From the NCBI GenBank assembly GCA_029959085.1, contig JARWIR010000002.1, forward strand, positions 32,699,733 to 32,763,732: a stretch of 64,000 nucleotides of DNA, read 5' to 3'. A program made the translations under genes and the position numbers. The notes below the pieces were generated by a model, which made no database searches, was not told where the DNA came from, and saw only the letters and a list, made by a program, of their open reading frames with translations. The first letter of the stretch is position 1; every line of letters begins with the position of its first letter. Of this stretch, positions 1-11,110 are shown piece after piece. The stretch is from Nemophila menziesii (taxonomy: Eukaryota > Streptophyta > Magnoliopsida > Boraginales > Hydrophyllaceae).

Positions 1-60
1 GGTAAAAACTTGCAGAAGAGGCTAAAAAACTAGGTCAAAACACTCAAAACCGCCACATCA

Positions 61-600
61 CAGTGCAAACCGGGTTCCCGGGTTTTGAAATCCGGGTACC
101 CGGTTCCGCGTCGCTGTGTCGGCGCGGAAAATTACTTAATTGATTTTTTTTTACCTCTAACACGCAGATAATGGCTGGACCCCAAAACGCTGGATCAGAG
201 AATTGCCCTTCAAAACCGGGTTCCCGGTTTGCGTCGCTGATTGGGTGGACACGCAGGATGGTGACACAGCAAAAGGCGGGACCCAGGACGCTGGGTCAGA
301 ACTCCAGAAAATCACAGCATCAAAACCGGGTTCCCGGTTTGTGCGAAACTGGGTTCCCGGTTTCTGTCGATGGCGCGACTGGACACGCAGCCAAAGGTTG
401 GTCTTCAACACGCTGGGTCAGAAACATTTGGAATTTTATCTCTCGAAACCGGGTACCCGGTTTGTGAAAACCAGGGCCCCGGTTTGCGTCGACTTCGCGA
501 ACCAAAACGCCAACTCTCGCGTGTGGAGGGTTGGTTACAGCGTCTAAATCGGGTTCCCGGTTTTGTGAAAACCGGGTTCCCGGTTTTCCCTGGACAACCA
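61..600. repeat. Palindrome array of element A (AAACCGGGTTCCCGGTTT type)
   Basis: About nine copies of the inverted repeat AAACCGGG-TT/TA-CCCGGTTT occur near 65, 94, 206, 327, 348, 445, 468, 547 and 573. They mostly come in pairs about 20-30 bp apart and repeat roughly every 115-120 bp. Between pairs lies a less conserved unit containing motifs such as GGACACGCAG and CGCTGGGTCAGAA, so the whole is an imperfect tandem array. It lies in the spacer between pol and the expected ORF3 of element A. Short ORFs crossing it on both strands are by-products of the repeat and have no recognisable protein family. Function unknown. Confidence 0.85.
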
Positions 601-725
601 ACCCTTTTTCTTCTATTTTTCGCCCTTCGACCCCAAACTCACGACCTTTTTACCCCTGAAATCATCAAAAAACAAACTAATTTACACTACGAAAATTAAA
701 AATTCAAACTAATATACAATGAATT

Positions 726-742
726 GGCTTTTGTTTAACGTC
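726..742 (-). other. Conserved post-pol motif of element A
   Basis: On the minus strand this reads GACGTTAAACAAAAGCC, 29 nt after the pol stop codon. The same motif follows the coding region of elements B, E, F, G and K, so it is a family feature. Role unknown. Confidence 0.6.
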
Positions 743-770
743 GTTAAGCTCGACGGGTTACCTCACGCTT

Positions 771-3700
771 CTAAGGGGTCTCGAGGAGATACATGACCTT
801 CCCGGGATGTGGATCTTCCAAGAGGTTTGTATCTTCACCTCCATGGTATATCTTTAAACGATGACTGTTCACCATGAAGGTGCGGTTCTCGAGTGGATGT
901 TCTATTTCTATCACCCCATGAGGTGTAATTTGGTCACAATGTATGGACCCAACCATTTAGACCTTAACTTACCCGAATAATTGCTGAACTTTGAATTATA
1001 CTTCAATACTTTTTGTCCCACTTCAAAGTTCTTCACACGAATCCAATTGTCATGCCATTTCTTCGTGTTTTCTTTGTAAAGTTTGGCATTTTCATAGGCA
1101 TTCAATCGGAATTCGTCAAGTTCATTAAGCTTCATCATACGATTCTCTCCGGCTAGGGTAGGATCTAAGTTCAACTGCGTAATCGCCCAATAGACACCAA
1201 TTTCAAGCTCAAGAGGTAAGTGACAAGCCTTACCATACACCATACGATATGGAGATGCACCCACTAGAGTCTTAAACGCAGTACGATAGGCCCACAACGC
1301 GTCATCTAACTTCATTGACCAATCTTTTCTTGTAGGACCAACGGTTTTCTCTAGGATTGACTTCACTTCACGATTCGAAACTTCAGCTTGACCATTGGAT
1401 TGTGGATGATATGCAGTAGATACACGGTGTCTTACTCCATACTTCTCTAGAACAGTCTTCAAGTACTTATTAACGAAATGAGATCCCCCATCGCTAATAA
1501 TCACTCTAGGTGTACCATGTCTAGTGAAAATATGTGATTTCAAAAACTTAATCACCACTCGTGAATCATTGGTTGGTAAAGCTACAGCTTCTATCCATTT
1601 AGACACGTAATCAACAACTAATAAGATGTAGAGGTTACCATTTGAAGGAACGAACGGACCCATAAAATCTATACCCCAAACATCGAATATTTCAACTTCT
1701 AACACATTATTACGTGGCATCTCATCCCTCTTGGATATGTTTCCGTTAAACTGGTATCTTGCACATTTCTTTACATAATCATGACAATCTTTTACAAGTG
1801 AAGGCCAGTAAAAACCTGATTGGAATACTTTAGCAGCAGTTCTATCTCTCTTGAAATGTCCTCCATAAAGTGAATCATGACATCCAACTATAATGGCTTC
1901 CGTTTCCTCCTTGGCTACACATCTTCTTATCATTTGGTCAGCACACACTTTGTAGAGGAACGGATCCTCCCAAAAGAATTGTCTAGCATGATGAGCTAAC
2001 CTTTTTCTTTCTTGATAACTGGATCCTTCAGGAAAAGAACCACTCACAACTAAATTCGCAATATCTGCATACCAAGGAGCTTCATAATCACGAACAACAA
2101 ATAGATTCTCGTCAGGAAACTCTTCTCTAACTACTTCAGTACCACCATTCATCTCTGAACCTTCAAGACGCGATAGATGATCTGCAACCTGATTCTCACA
2201 ACCCTTTCTATCCTTAATCTCTAAATCGAATTCTTGAAGCAATAAAACCCATCTGATTAACCTTGGTTTAGCATCCTTTTTTTTCCATAAGATATCTAAT
2301 CGTTGAGTGATCTGTATAAACAATAACTTTTGCTCCAAGAAGATAAGAGCGAAACTTATCGAATGAATACACAACTGCTAGTAATTCTTTCTCTGTAACT
2401 GTAAAATTAACTTGAGCACCATTGAAAGTTTTACTAGCATAGTAAATCGAATGAAAAATCTTCTCTTTTCTCTGTCCCAATACAGCTCCCATACATAAAT
2501 CACTCGCATCACACATAACTTCAAAAGGTAAACTCCAATCTGGAGGTAATACTATAGGAGCAGAAATAAGGTTTTCTTTGATTGCTTGAAAGGCCGCTAA
2601 ACAAGCTTCATCAAAAAGGAATTTCGAATCCTATTCAAGTAAGCTGCATAGCGGTTTAGCAATCTTAGAAAAGCTTAATGAAACGCCTATAAAAGCCAGC
2701 ATGGCCCAGGAAACTTCTTACCCCTTTAACAGAAACAGGAGGGGGAAGAGTTTTAATTACCTCTATCTTCGCTCTATCAACCTCTAATCCAACACTCGAA
2801 ACCTTGTGACCCAGAACTATACATTCACGAACCATGAAATGACACTTCTCCCAGTTTAAGACCAAATATGTTTCCTTGCATCTGATTAACACTTTATCCA
2901 AGTTATCTAAACATCTGTCAAAATCATCACCAAACACGGAGAAATCGTCCATAAAAATTTCAAGAAAATTATCGATCATATCCCAGAAGATGGCCATCAT
3001 ACATCTTTGAAAGGTAGCAGGTGCATTACACAACCCAAATGGCATTCTGCGATATGAAAAAGTACCAAAGGGACATGTAAATGTTGTTTTATGTTGATCT
3101 TCTGGAACCACGTAAATCTGATTATACCCAGAATAACCATCTAAGAAACAGTAATACTCTCGACCCTCCAATTTATCTAACATTTGATCAATGAAAGGAA
3201 GTGGAAAATGATCCTTTCTGGTGGCCTTGTTCAGTTTACGATAATCCATACAAACTCTCCAACCAACTACCGTTCTTGAAGGAATCGCATCATTTTGATC
3301 ATTAAGAATTGTTGTGATTCCTCCTTTCTTCGGTACACACTGAACTGGGCTCACCCATTCACTACTCGAAATGGGATAAATAATCCCTGCGTCTAAAAGC
3401 TTTATAACTTCCTTCTTTACTACTTCCTTCTTAGCGGGCATTAATCTCCTTTGACCTTCAACTGAGCGTGTGTTATTGTCTTCAAGTATGATTTTGTGTT
3501 GACAATAGGAGGGATTAATGCCTTTGATGTTAGCAATTGTCCAACCTATTGCCTCTTTGTTGGCTCTTAACACACACAACATTTTATCTTCTTGAGGACC
3601 AGTTAAATTTACTGAAACAATAACAGGTAGAGTTTCATTAGTACCTAAATACGCATACCTCAAATGTGCTGGTAATGGCTTTTCTTCCAATTCCGGAGGA

Positions 3701-4620
3701 GACTCAATTGAAGGCTTCTTTTTAGGAATAATATCCCCTGGTTCTCTCACAGGTTCATAGGCAAGACGCCTATACTTCGGATTCTCAGAATTAAGAGCTG
3801 CCACTGTTTCGGCAAGCTCTTCCATCATCTCAAGTAAGTCTAATGTCAAAGCGGCCTGCAAGATATCATCATAATTAAAACAATCAAATACCTCTTGCGA
3901 TGCCTGCTCAACTACATCCATTCGGAAGCAATCTTCTCGAGAATCTGGAAACTTCATAGCTCGGAACACATTAAATTTGACTTCCTCATCTTGGATTCTC
4001 ATCGTCAATTCGCTGTTTTCTACATCAATCAATGTACGCCCCGTGGCTAGGAATGGTCTTCCCAAAATAATGGGGACGTTCCTATCCGCGTCGTATTCAA
4101 GTATAATGAAATCAACGGGAAATACTAACGTACCTGCCTTAACAAGGACATCTTCAATTCGGCCTTCTGGATGTGCTTCTCCAATTTTTAGTTTATCAAA
4201 GATTGATTTGGGCATCAGATTGATGCTGGCACCCAAATCACATAGTGCTTTACCTTTCCATTCTTCTCCAATCGATATCGGAATTGTGAAACTCCCAGGA
4301 TCAAGTAACTTTGGAGGCAATTTACTTTGACAAAAAGCACTACATTCTTCAGGAAGACCAATCATCTCATTATCACAGTATGGCCTTTTGTTAGTGAGGG
4401 CTCTCTTCAAAAATTTCGTGTACTTGGGAATGTCTCGGATAGCTTCCAACAACGGAATGTTAATACTAAGGCCCCTCACTCTATTAAAGAACTTCTGAAA
4501 ATTGGCCAAATCACCCTTTTTCTGAACTCGAGATGGAAACGGTGGAGGAGGGCGATTACTCATAACATCATCTTTCTTCTTTGGAATCTCACGTGGCCTC
4601 TCTATTTCGTCAACCTCAAC
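771..4620 (-). pseudogene. pol: Element A pol: protease, reverse transcriptase, RNase H, integrase (disrupted)
   Basis: The reading frame from 4563 holds the protease core (CDLGAS, catalytic Asp at residue 109), then reverse transcriptase with FLDGYSGYNQI and the FMDD active-site box (residues 537-540). RNase H follows (CDAS near 2510 and YTDHS). Integrase has catalytic residues D in GIDFMGP, D in ISDGG and E in GQAEVSN with D-35-E spacing. The integrase ends in a GPY/F tail with NSHRLKIYHGG. Defects seen: a frameshift near 2665, a stop (GAATAG) near 2630, an extra A in a homopolymer near 2280, and a frameshift near 930. Compared with C and K, about 15 residues are missing in frame just after the protease site (after residue 130). 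The last Cys of the integrase zinc finger is Tyr (KKCARYQ against TCQRCQ in K). The gag-pol boundary also changes frame. Confidence 0.9.
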
Positions 4621-6191
4621 ATCTTCTCTTTCTCACCCACATCCTTTTCTTTTCTTGGAACTTCTTTCTCTTTCATAGCAGGAAAAGGAGGTGGAGGGAG
4701 GTTCTTACCACTTCTGAGAGTAACAGCTTTGCAATCTTCATGTTGTCTCGGATTTTCTGTGTCAGTAGGGAGTTGCCCTTGTGGACGTTGATTAAGCTGT
4801 TTTGCGAATTGATCCATTTGGTTCTGTGGTAGTTTGATACTTGCGTCAGACGCTTGTTGATTCTGCATAGCTTGCGTCTGGAGAGCAATTAGGCTTTCAA
4901 CGGTTTTCTGAAGGGTAACCACACCTTCTTGTGGATGGGCAGGTAAGGCTTTTTGGTTCATGGTTTCATTGTAAGTATCTTGAGGAGCTTGTCTTTGCAC
5001 ATAGTTTCCTTGATTCTGTCCTCCTTGATAATTATTATGTGGTCTTGGGTTGAAGTTGTTACCTTGGGGACGCGGCTGATACGCATATGTAGGATTGGCT
5101 GCCCCATTAGGATTTGAGTAGTGAAACCCATGATGGTTTCTGTTAGGCTGATACCCATTACCACTTGAATTAAAGTTTCCTCTATTGGAGACAAACATCA
5201 CAGGCTCTTGATTATTCAGACAACTCTCCTCGTCATGATCATTCATACCACAATACGAACACATATAAACTTCTTGTGCAGCTTGCACAGCTACCTTCTT
5301 ACCCGAAAATCCTTCCTTTACAACCAAGGTGAGCTGTTTTAATTGTTGCTCTATGGTGGTTTGAATCTTATTCTCAAGGGTAGCGAACTTTTCTTCGATA
5401 TTAACCTTATTCACTCCTCTAACTGGGGTTCTTACTGAATTCCATCCAACTTCATTCTTTACCGTTCTCTTTAGGATAAGTTTCGCATGAGCAGGTTGAA
5501 CTTGTAAACCACATAGCAAATCTAAGTCTTTTCTTGAAGTCCCATCAAGACCTTTGTAAAAAAAATTTAGCTGTTGTTGTTCTGAAAGGTCATGATCGGG
5601 AACTCTACGTAAGCACATCTGAAATCTTGTCCAACTTTTACCCAAAGTTTCATCAAACTCTTGACGGAACTGAGTTAATTCAAGTTGATCATCTAACCGC
5701 ATGTTACTTGGGTAATACCTGTCAAAGAGAGCAGTTTCTAGTTGTTCCCAATTTGTTATCTTCGTAGGCTCTTGTGTATCGTGCCATTCACTCGCTCCAT
5801 CAATAACGAAAAATCGATACGCAGCAAAATACATTTGTTCCTTTGAAACTCCTTGTGTGATGTAAGAATCACATATCTGCTTGAATTTTTGTACTGCTCG
5901 AAGGGGATCTTCTCCAGCTTTACCACGAAAATTTCCAAAACTTTGGAATTGAGCTAACATACCCGAATCTGGACGAAACCTCAGAACATCTATATCTGGA
6001 GCACCTACCCCTAGAGCAGGAGCACGGAAAGGAACTTCTTCTGGACCGTTAACAAACCAGGGATCTTGATTATTCGCCATTTCTCTTTCCTCTTTTTCTT
6101 GTTCTCTTCTTTTCTTATTTGCAAGTCTGATTAACGAATCCGGATTATCAAGGATTTGAACTGGTGGTTCAAATCTGAGCCTTCTTCGCAT
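4602..6191 (-). CDS. gag: Element A Gag polyprotein
   Basis: An uninterrupted 529-residue frame. The retrotransposon gag (capsid-like) domain covers about residues 70-230, with the plant-element signatures RFRPDSGML, QKFKQICDSY, SEWHDTQ and ALFDRYYPSNMRL. A CCHC zinc knuckle follows at residues 311-324 (C-x2-C-x4-H-x4-C), then an Asn/Gln/Pro-rich stretch and a Gln-rich segment at 425-470. Gag would form the particle that packages element RNA. The chosen ATG lies 114 nt after the primer-binding site. The product ends in an alternative frame relative to the pol opening; in Athila-type elements gag and pol are usually one frame, so either a one-base mutation or a frameshift signal separates them. 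Confidence 0.92.
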   Translation of the reverse strand: MRRRLRFEPPVQILDNPDSLIRLANKKRREQEKEEREMANNQDPWFVNGPEEVPFRAPALGVGAPDIDVLRFRPDSGMLAQFQSFGNFRGKAGEDPLRAVQKFKQICDSYITQGVSKEQMYFAAYRFFVIDGASEWHDTQEPTKITNWEQLETALFDRYYPSNMRLDDQLELTQFRQEFDETLGKSWTRFQMCLRRVPDHDLSEQQQLNFFYKGLDGTSRKDLDLLCGLQVQPAHAKLILKRTVKNEVGWNSVRTPVRGVNKVNIEEKFATLENKIQTTIEQQLKQLTLVVKEGFSGKKVAVQAAQEVYMCSYCGMNDHDEESCLNNQEPVMFVSNRGNFNSSGNGYQPNRNHHGFHYSNPNGAANPTYAYQPRPQGNNFNPRPHNNYQGGQNQGNYVQRQAPQDTYNETMNQKALPAHPQEGVVTLQKTVESLIALQTQAMQNQQASDASIKLPQNQMDQFAKQLNQRPQGQLPTDTENPRQHEDCKAVTLRSGKNLPPPPFPAMKEKEVPRKEKDVGEKEKMLRLTK

Positions 6192-6305
6192 ACACCAAAC
6201 CTAAAGAATCTAAAAGAGAAGAACAAACAAAAAGCGTAAAACTGATAAAAATAAAAATAAATGCAACTATCACTAAAAGATAAACACCGTGGTCACACGC
6301 TACCG

Positions 6306-6323
6306 TCCCTGGCAGCGGCGCCA
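6306..6323 (-). other. Primer-binding site, element A (tRNA-Asp type)
   Basis: The minus strand reads TGGCGCCGCTGCCAGGGA, 6 nt inside the LTR end. It matches the complement of the plant tRNA-Asp 3' end with two mismatches. Confidence 0.88.
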
Positions 6324-6329
6324 AAAACT

Positions 6330-7901
6330 TGGTGGTCCTTTGTGTGTTCTAAAATAAATGTGTAAAGTAATTGAACCACAACCGCAAGTGTACGGTTGTC
6401 CCAAGTAGTAATAATGATTCTAGGATCGTTCGCAGGGACGGTTGGTTAACTACAATGCTTATCAAATAATGAATGGTTGCACTTATGAAAGCAAGTAAAA
6501 GATATAATGATTGATTGGTTGTTTGTATTAATTCTAAGTAATGGAAGATTAAAGTAAAATGCAAATAAATAGTAAAACGCAATTAAATAAAGGTAAGACG
6601 CAAGTATGAGAAGGCAGTACTTGAGAAACGCAAGGGATCCTCCTAATTCTATTTCATAACATATGTTGTTGAAGGGTTAAATTGGTCAATTAACAATGGT
6701 CGGGATTATATAATCCTTGTACCCCCGCCAGGGTGAACCACAAGGCTATTCTAGAGTGTCACTAGTCCCGTCAGGGTAAATATGATCCACCTTCGAATGA
6801 TTAAGTAATTTTACCACATTGGCCCTAAAATTAACTAAGCTCGTCAGAGTCAAATAGTTTCTATTTTAGATTGAGTAATTAAGTCCGTACCTAAACCCTC
6901 CGTCAGGATGATCCACACGCCACATATGTGGAATAGCCTAGATACTAACACCTGTTCTTGGTTAATTACTCCGAAAACAGTAAATAATCTCAAATTACAG
7001 AAAAGAGTAAAAGACCCAATTTAATTTAATTTATTAAAAACCAAAATTCAGACATATGAAATTCAACAGAATAGGGATTCACCCGTTATGCATTCTCAAG
7101 TACTATGAAGAAATTAGCTCATACTAATTAAAAATAAAACTAAATTAAAAGAAAGAGAACTCATAGTGTTTTACAGAATTAAAAATAAAGAAAACCTAAT
7201 TTCCGGAATTAGATTTGGCTGAGAATGGAGACATAGACACTCTCCAGCTCTACAGCTTTCTTCTTCTTCCTTTGTTGACTTCTCTCTGATGCTTCTGCTT
7301 ATGAATAATGAGTTGTGTGAAAAATAGAAGTCAAAAGTCCCTTTTATACTAATAAAATCGGATTAGGCCTTGGACCTAAAATTAAATCACTAATTAAAAG
7401 CCCAAGCCCATTTTCTAAGCCCAAAATCCCGTAACTGCTGCACCACCTCCACTAAAACAGCTCTAGCCGATTCGTTATAACTCCGATTGACCTGAAATCA
7501 CTTACTAAATTTCCGTGACTCGATAAGGAACATATTCTCTTCAAAGGTTAGCGGCTAAATCAACTCTTAAGTGCCTCGAAATCAGCAATCTTTGGCCTGT
7601 TTACCAGTTTTGCAGCTCCAAAATATAATTCTTTCGGGATTTATCTTCAAGCTTTGACTCCATATCACGATCTTTGACTCTCTTCTCAGATTCCTTTCCT
7701 AGATAATATTCAAAACCTACAAACTTGTCACTAAAATACACAAGATTACGCGCAAAAGTTTAATAAATCAAAAATACTAGAAATAAAATAGGAATTCCGG
7801 ATTATTGCATTTTTACCTCAAAAGTCTATCAAAATATTCAATTAAACATAAAAAATGATGTCTCCCAAGTGTCGAAAATAAGAAAAATTAGGGAGACATC
7901 A
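6330..7901 (-). repeat. 5' LTR of element A
   Basis: 1572 bp. The minus strand starts TGATGTCTCCC and ends GGACCACCA next to the primer-binding site. The first 45 bp form a fold-back: TGATGTCTCCC pairs with GGGAGACATCA. The LTR resembles those of the C/E complex more than those of B, G or M, for example in the stretch ACTTGGGAC...CCGTACAC near the 3' end. Short ORFs in it are not coding. Confidence 0.85.
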
Positions 7902-8158
7902 GTATTAATCTCATGCTCAAATAAATTTTTGAAAAGTTGACGATTGGAAATGCAAGACCAACCTCCATGTTCTTGCAAATGGCTGACAGAACCTTCTCCC
8001 ATCCAGAGGGACGAGTAGAAGATGTCCTCGTGAAGGCAAGTACTTTAATTTTTCATGTTTATTTTGTTATACTAGATTACGACGCGGATAGGAATGTACC
8101 CATTATTTTGGAAAGACCATTCCTAACCATGGGGCATACTCTTATTGATGTAGAGAAC
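7902..8158 (+). pseudogene. pol: Element C pol fragment (protease), left piece
   Basis: This reads as the protease region of an Athila-type pol just after the catalytic motif: INLM, then an in-frame stop, then the segments GNARPTSMFLQMADRTFS, VEDVLVKAS, PIILERPF and LIDVEN. It is bounded on the left by element A and on the right by element B, and its frame resumes at 15858 after B. It includes the roughly 15-residue segment that A has lost. The nonsense codon and substitutions show decay. Upstream C sequence is off the window, beyond A. Confidence 0.88.
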
Positions 8159-9696
8159 TGATGTCTCCTCATTTGTGATAGATTTATGTTAGGATGAGAC
8201 ATCATGTTTAGTGATTTAGAAGTCATAATAGTCAATTTTCTTGAGAAATAGTGCACTTTCTTATTTTGAGTCTTGATTTAGTAAAATAATATTTTAGAGC
8301 ATATTGGGTTTAATTATTTATTTAGTGTGAAGCTTTAAAGATAATTATGGAGATTAATTAGAGTCCAAGTCAAAGACTACAAGACATGGAAAGAGATAAG
8401 CATGGAAATTGGAGATAAAGGAAAGAAAAGCTAAAAACATGGAAAAGGAAAACCTGCCTTAATCCTAAATTTCTGCACCTACGACCACAAATCAGCTTAT
8501 ATCTAAAAAACGTTGTGGAATTTAGAGAAACGGTCAAGAGAAAAGTTGAAGATCTTTCGGAGACGATGAATTTGGTATATTCATACGCATCAAACGGATG
8601 AAAATTAAAGCTGCGAGGACCAAAAGAAAAACGGGTCTGATTGCATGTTTTTAGGGTTACGAATTTGAGTTGGGCTTGGAGTCCATTACTTAACCTCTCC
8701 TTCAAAAAAACGAATTGGGTCTTCTAAACACCTATACATACACCCTTATATCACTTGTAAATCATCCTTGTCTCATAGTAATTAGTTCTTAAGGTTTTAT
8801 TCTTCCAAGTTATTGTAGAGAGCAAGATGATGTCTTTTATTATTTCTTTTAGTTTATTTCCTTCAGGTATGGACTAAACTCCCCATAGCTTGGGTTTTGC
8901 ATCATGTATAATCTATGAATTCTAATTTCTTTCTATATAAGTTTCTTTGGGAATTACATGTTTTAATCTGATATTAGCTTCTTACCTTTATATTTGTTTA
9001 TGTGTTTTGATTTATTGCCTGTCCTAGAACTGATCACTTTAGGCTTTCTTAATAGTAATTAGATGATCACCTTTGCTGGGTGTCTAATTATTGAAACACC
9101 ACATAACGTCTAGTGTCGATATTAGTCCTGACAACACTGATTCTAACTAGATAGTCATTAGGGTATGATTTAATCACTATCACCATGTATGGAAATTGAT
9201 TGCTTAGGGCCTTGGTAGCGCTTGATAACCCTATTTGAACCAGCCTCATGGTGTGTCCGTAGCCCCCTTAGTCGCTCTCAAGGTCTAAGGAATGGGAATT
9301 TAGAATCCCGACTAAGTATACAAGAGCTAATGTTCTCCCTTTTTAAATAGATTTAATAGAAAGAATTAGAAGGATTAGTGCATACTAGCAAAACCTAAGC
9401 TATATTTCTCATCTCATATTCTTCGTATTTTATTTTATTGTCTTTATTTTCTTAGTTTTAATTAGCTATTTTCGAATTCACTCTCTATTTATTTTCTGTC
9501 TTTTAATTAATTATTGCTTACTTGTTATTGCTACCCATTCGACTAGCACACTAAGTCCCTGAGAACGAACTCAACTTATCAACTAAAACTTGCATACGTC
9601 CTGTAATACTTGCAGTACTGTGCCTGTTTAGGGTGAGAGTGCGTAGTTTTCTAGACTTAATTTTATCTTATTTTTATCACAGCCTAGGCGACACCA
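8159..9696 (+). repeat. 5' LTR of element B
   Basis: 1538 bp, TG...CA. It starts with the fold-back TGATGTCTC ... GAGACATCA (8159-8204) and ends GGCGACACCA. It is nearly the same as the LTR at 14318-15852 and as solo LTR M at 51910-53722. At the likely TATA position it reads TATACATA (8733-8740), where the 3' copy has TATAAATA. No gene lies in it. Confidence 0.93.
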
Positions 9697-9702
9697 AGTT
9701 TT

Positions 9703-9720
9703 TGGCGCCGCTGCCGGGGA
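9703..9720 (+). other. Primer-binding site, element B
   Basis: TGGCGCCGCTGCCGGGGA, 6 nt after the LTR. It is complementary to the tRNA-Asp 3' end except for one base. Confidence 0.92.
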
Positions 9721-9845
9721 CTTGTGTCTCGTTAGCGTGTGGGTTATCTATTTCGAGTAGTAGTTTTTAATTAGTTTGTATTTTTCAGTATTTAGTTTTT
9801 TCCAGATTTACGCTTGTGGTTTGCTTTAGTCTTTTTCAGGTTTCA

Positions 9846-10636
9846 CAGTGTATAAATTCTTGGCCTCCATTATCGGAGCCTGAGAGGAGCTTCAGACCTT
9901 ATAACAAACGTGTCCGTGAGGAAAGAGCCTTAAGAAGAGCTATGGCAGGCATGCAAGAGGAGTTAGATCCGGCGGTAGTCTATTTTGCACCAGCGTGGAC
10001 CACCACCTTTTATTCCACCTAGTGTACAACAACCACACGGACGAGGTAATGGGCAGAATCGAGTAGAGCAAGACCTCCCTGGTTTCCATGTGCCGTTTCA
10101 TATTCAACCAATAAGTTACCGTCCTCCAGAGATCCAGAATGTTAAATTTCGACCCGATCCGGGTATGCTTAGACAATTTCAAAGTCATGGACTCTATAGT
10201 GGAACAGCAATTCAAGATCCGGTAAGATCGATTCAGAAGTTTATGCAGATTTGTGATGCTTACGTTACTCCAGGCATTACACGCGAGCAAACTGTATTGT
10301 CATATGTTTTCGTTCTTCTTGACCGGTAAAGCTAGCGAATGGCTAGATAGACAACCACCTGGGACAATCAATTCATGGACAGAACTTCAAGCCGCATTCT
10401 TTAACCGTTTTTATCCGAAGAGTATGAGACTCAAAGATCAAAGCGAGCTTGCAAGATTTTGTCAAGAAGATGGAGAAACAGTAGGAGAATCATGGACAAG
10501 GTTTCAACATAAATTAGTTAGATGTCCGCTCCATGGTTATATTCGCAGATTAGTTGACGTTCATAGCCTAACTCGTTGTTGGGGAGTATTCGCAAATCTT
10601 GATAGAGGTAACGCGTCTAACTTTGAAAGACGTTAA
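9846..10636 (+). pseudogene. gag: Element B gag remnant fused to integrase-tail-like end
   Basis: Three overlapping frames together give the G-type Gag N-terminus (NSWPPL, EPERSF, ERALRRAMA), then IQNVKFRPDPGML, QKFMQICDAYVTPG, SEWLDRQPPGTINSWTELQ and FFNRFYPKSMRLKDQSELA. After RCPLHGY it jumps straight to RRLVDVHSLTRCWG, which in element G lies at the very end of the protease/GPF-Y frame. Everything between, including the zinc knuckle, linker and protease, is deleted. Frameshifts lie near 9990 and 10300, and the start codon seen in G is altered. It cannot make a normal Gag. Confidence 0.85.
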
Positions 10637-10662
10637 ATAAAAGTGCTGTACGGGAGACAACC
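10629..10662 (+). other. Conserved post-gene motif of element B
   Basis: GACGTTAAATAAAAGTG followed by GGGAGACAACCC, overlapping the end of the gag-tail frame. The same motif follows the coding region of A, E, F, G and K. Confidence 0.65.
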
Positions 10663-10804
10663 CGCAATTTTTTAAGTTTTTATGTCTTTTATGTTTTTAG
10701 TTTATGTTTAGTTTAGTTTTTTTAGTTGATATTGCATATTTGAGAAAGGTATTAGTGTTTTTGATACTTAGGTATTGGAGAAATCGAGTTCGGGAGGAGA
10801 AAAC

Positions 10805-11110
10805 AAAGTTTTTCAGAGAATTCTGACCAGCAGTCCGGTACACCGGACTACAGCTCCAGTACACCGCACAAAATAAAAACCCGTACCACGTGTTGGTACC
10901 TCGGGTTTTGTGCCGAGAAGAAAAAAATCTAGACGATAAGTCCGGTATACCGAGCCTAAAGCTCTGGTGCACCACATGACCAAAAACCCGTGCCACGGGT
11001 AGGAGATGCGGGTATTTTGACGAGGATTAAAAAAATTCAAGGAGCAGAAGCTGCGGTATACCGCACCAAAACTTCCGGTGCACCGCAGATCGCCACTGGA
11101 GAGAGAAAGA
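10805..11110 (+). repeat. Palindrome array of element B (CGGTAYACCG type)
   Basis: Three pairs of short palindromes spaced about 125-140 bp: GTCCGGTACACCGGAC with CCAGTACACCGCAC, GTCCGGTATACCGAGC with CTGGTGCACCAC, and TGCGGTATACCGCA with CCGGTGCACCGCAG. Between pairs is a second inverted motif, ACCCGTGCCACGGGT (or ACCCGTACCACGTG), and the recurring string TTTTGTGCCGAG. It lies between the truncated coding region and ORF3, as in all other elements. Confidence 0.82.

Larger units (their letters stand above)
1..7901 (-). mobile_element. Element A: Athila-type Ty3/gypsy retrotransposon, 3' part outside window
   Basis: Reading right to left: 5' LTR (6330-7901), tRNA-Asp-type primer-binding site (6306-6323), gag (6191-4602), pol (about 4620-771), then a palindrome-rich spacer (600-61). 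ORF3, the 3' UTR and the 3' LTR lie beyond the left edge. The right end abuts element C in its protease codons, and GTATT at 7902-7906 is the expected 5-bp target duplication; the partner copy is off the window. It is one of three elements here encoding the full enzyme set, and the only one with an unbroken gag. The pol carries frameshifts and a stop, so it is probably no longer active by itself. Confidence 0.9.

Noticed and set aside
171..699. Overlapping ORFs on both strands at the left edge
   Set aside because: They run through a palindromic tandem repeat, which produces open frames on both strands; no protein family is recognisable.
10697..11040. ORFs on both strands over the spacer of B
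   Set aside because: They arise from the palindrome array, and composition follows the repeat units.
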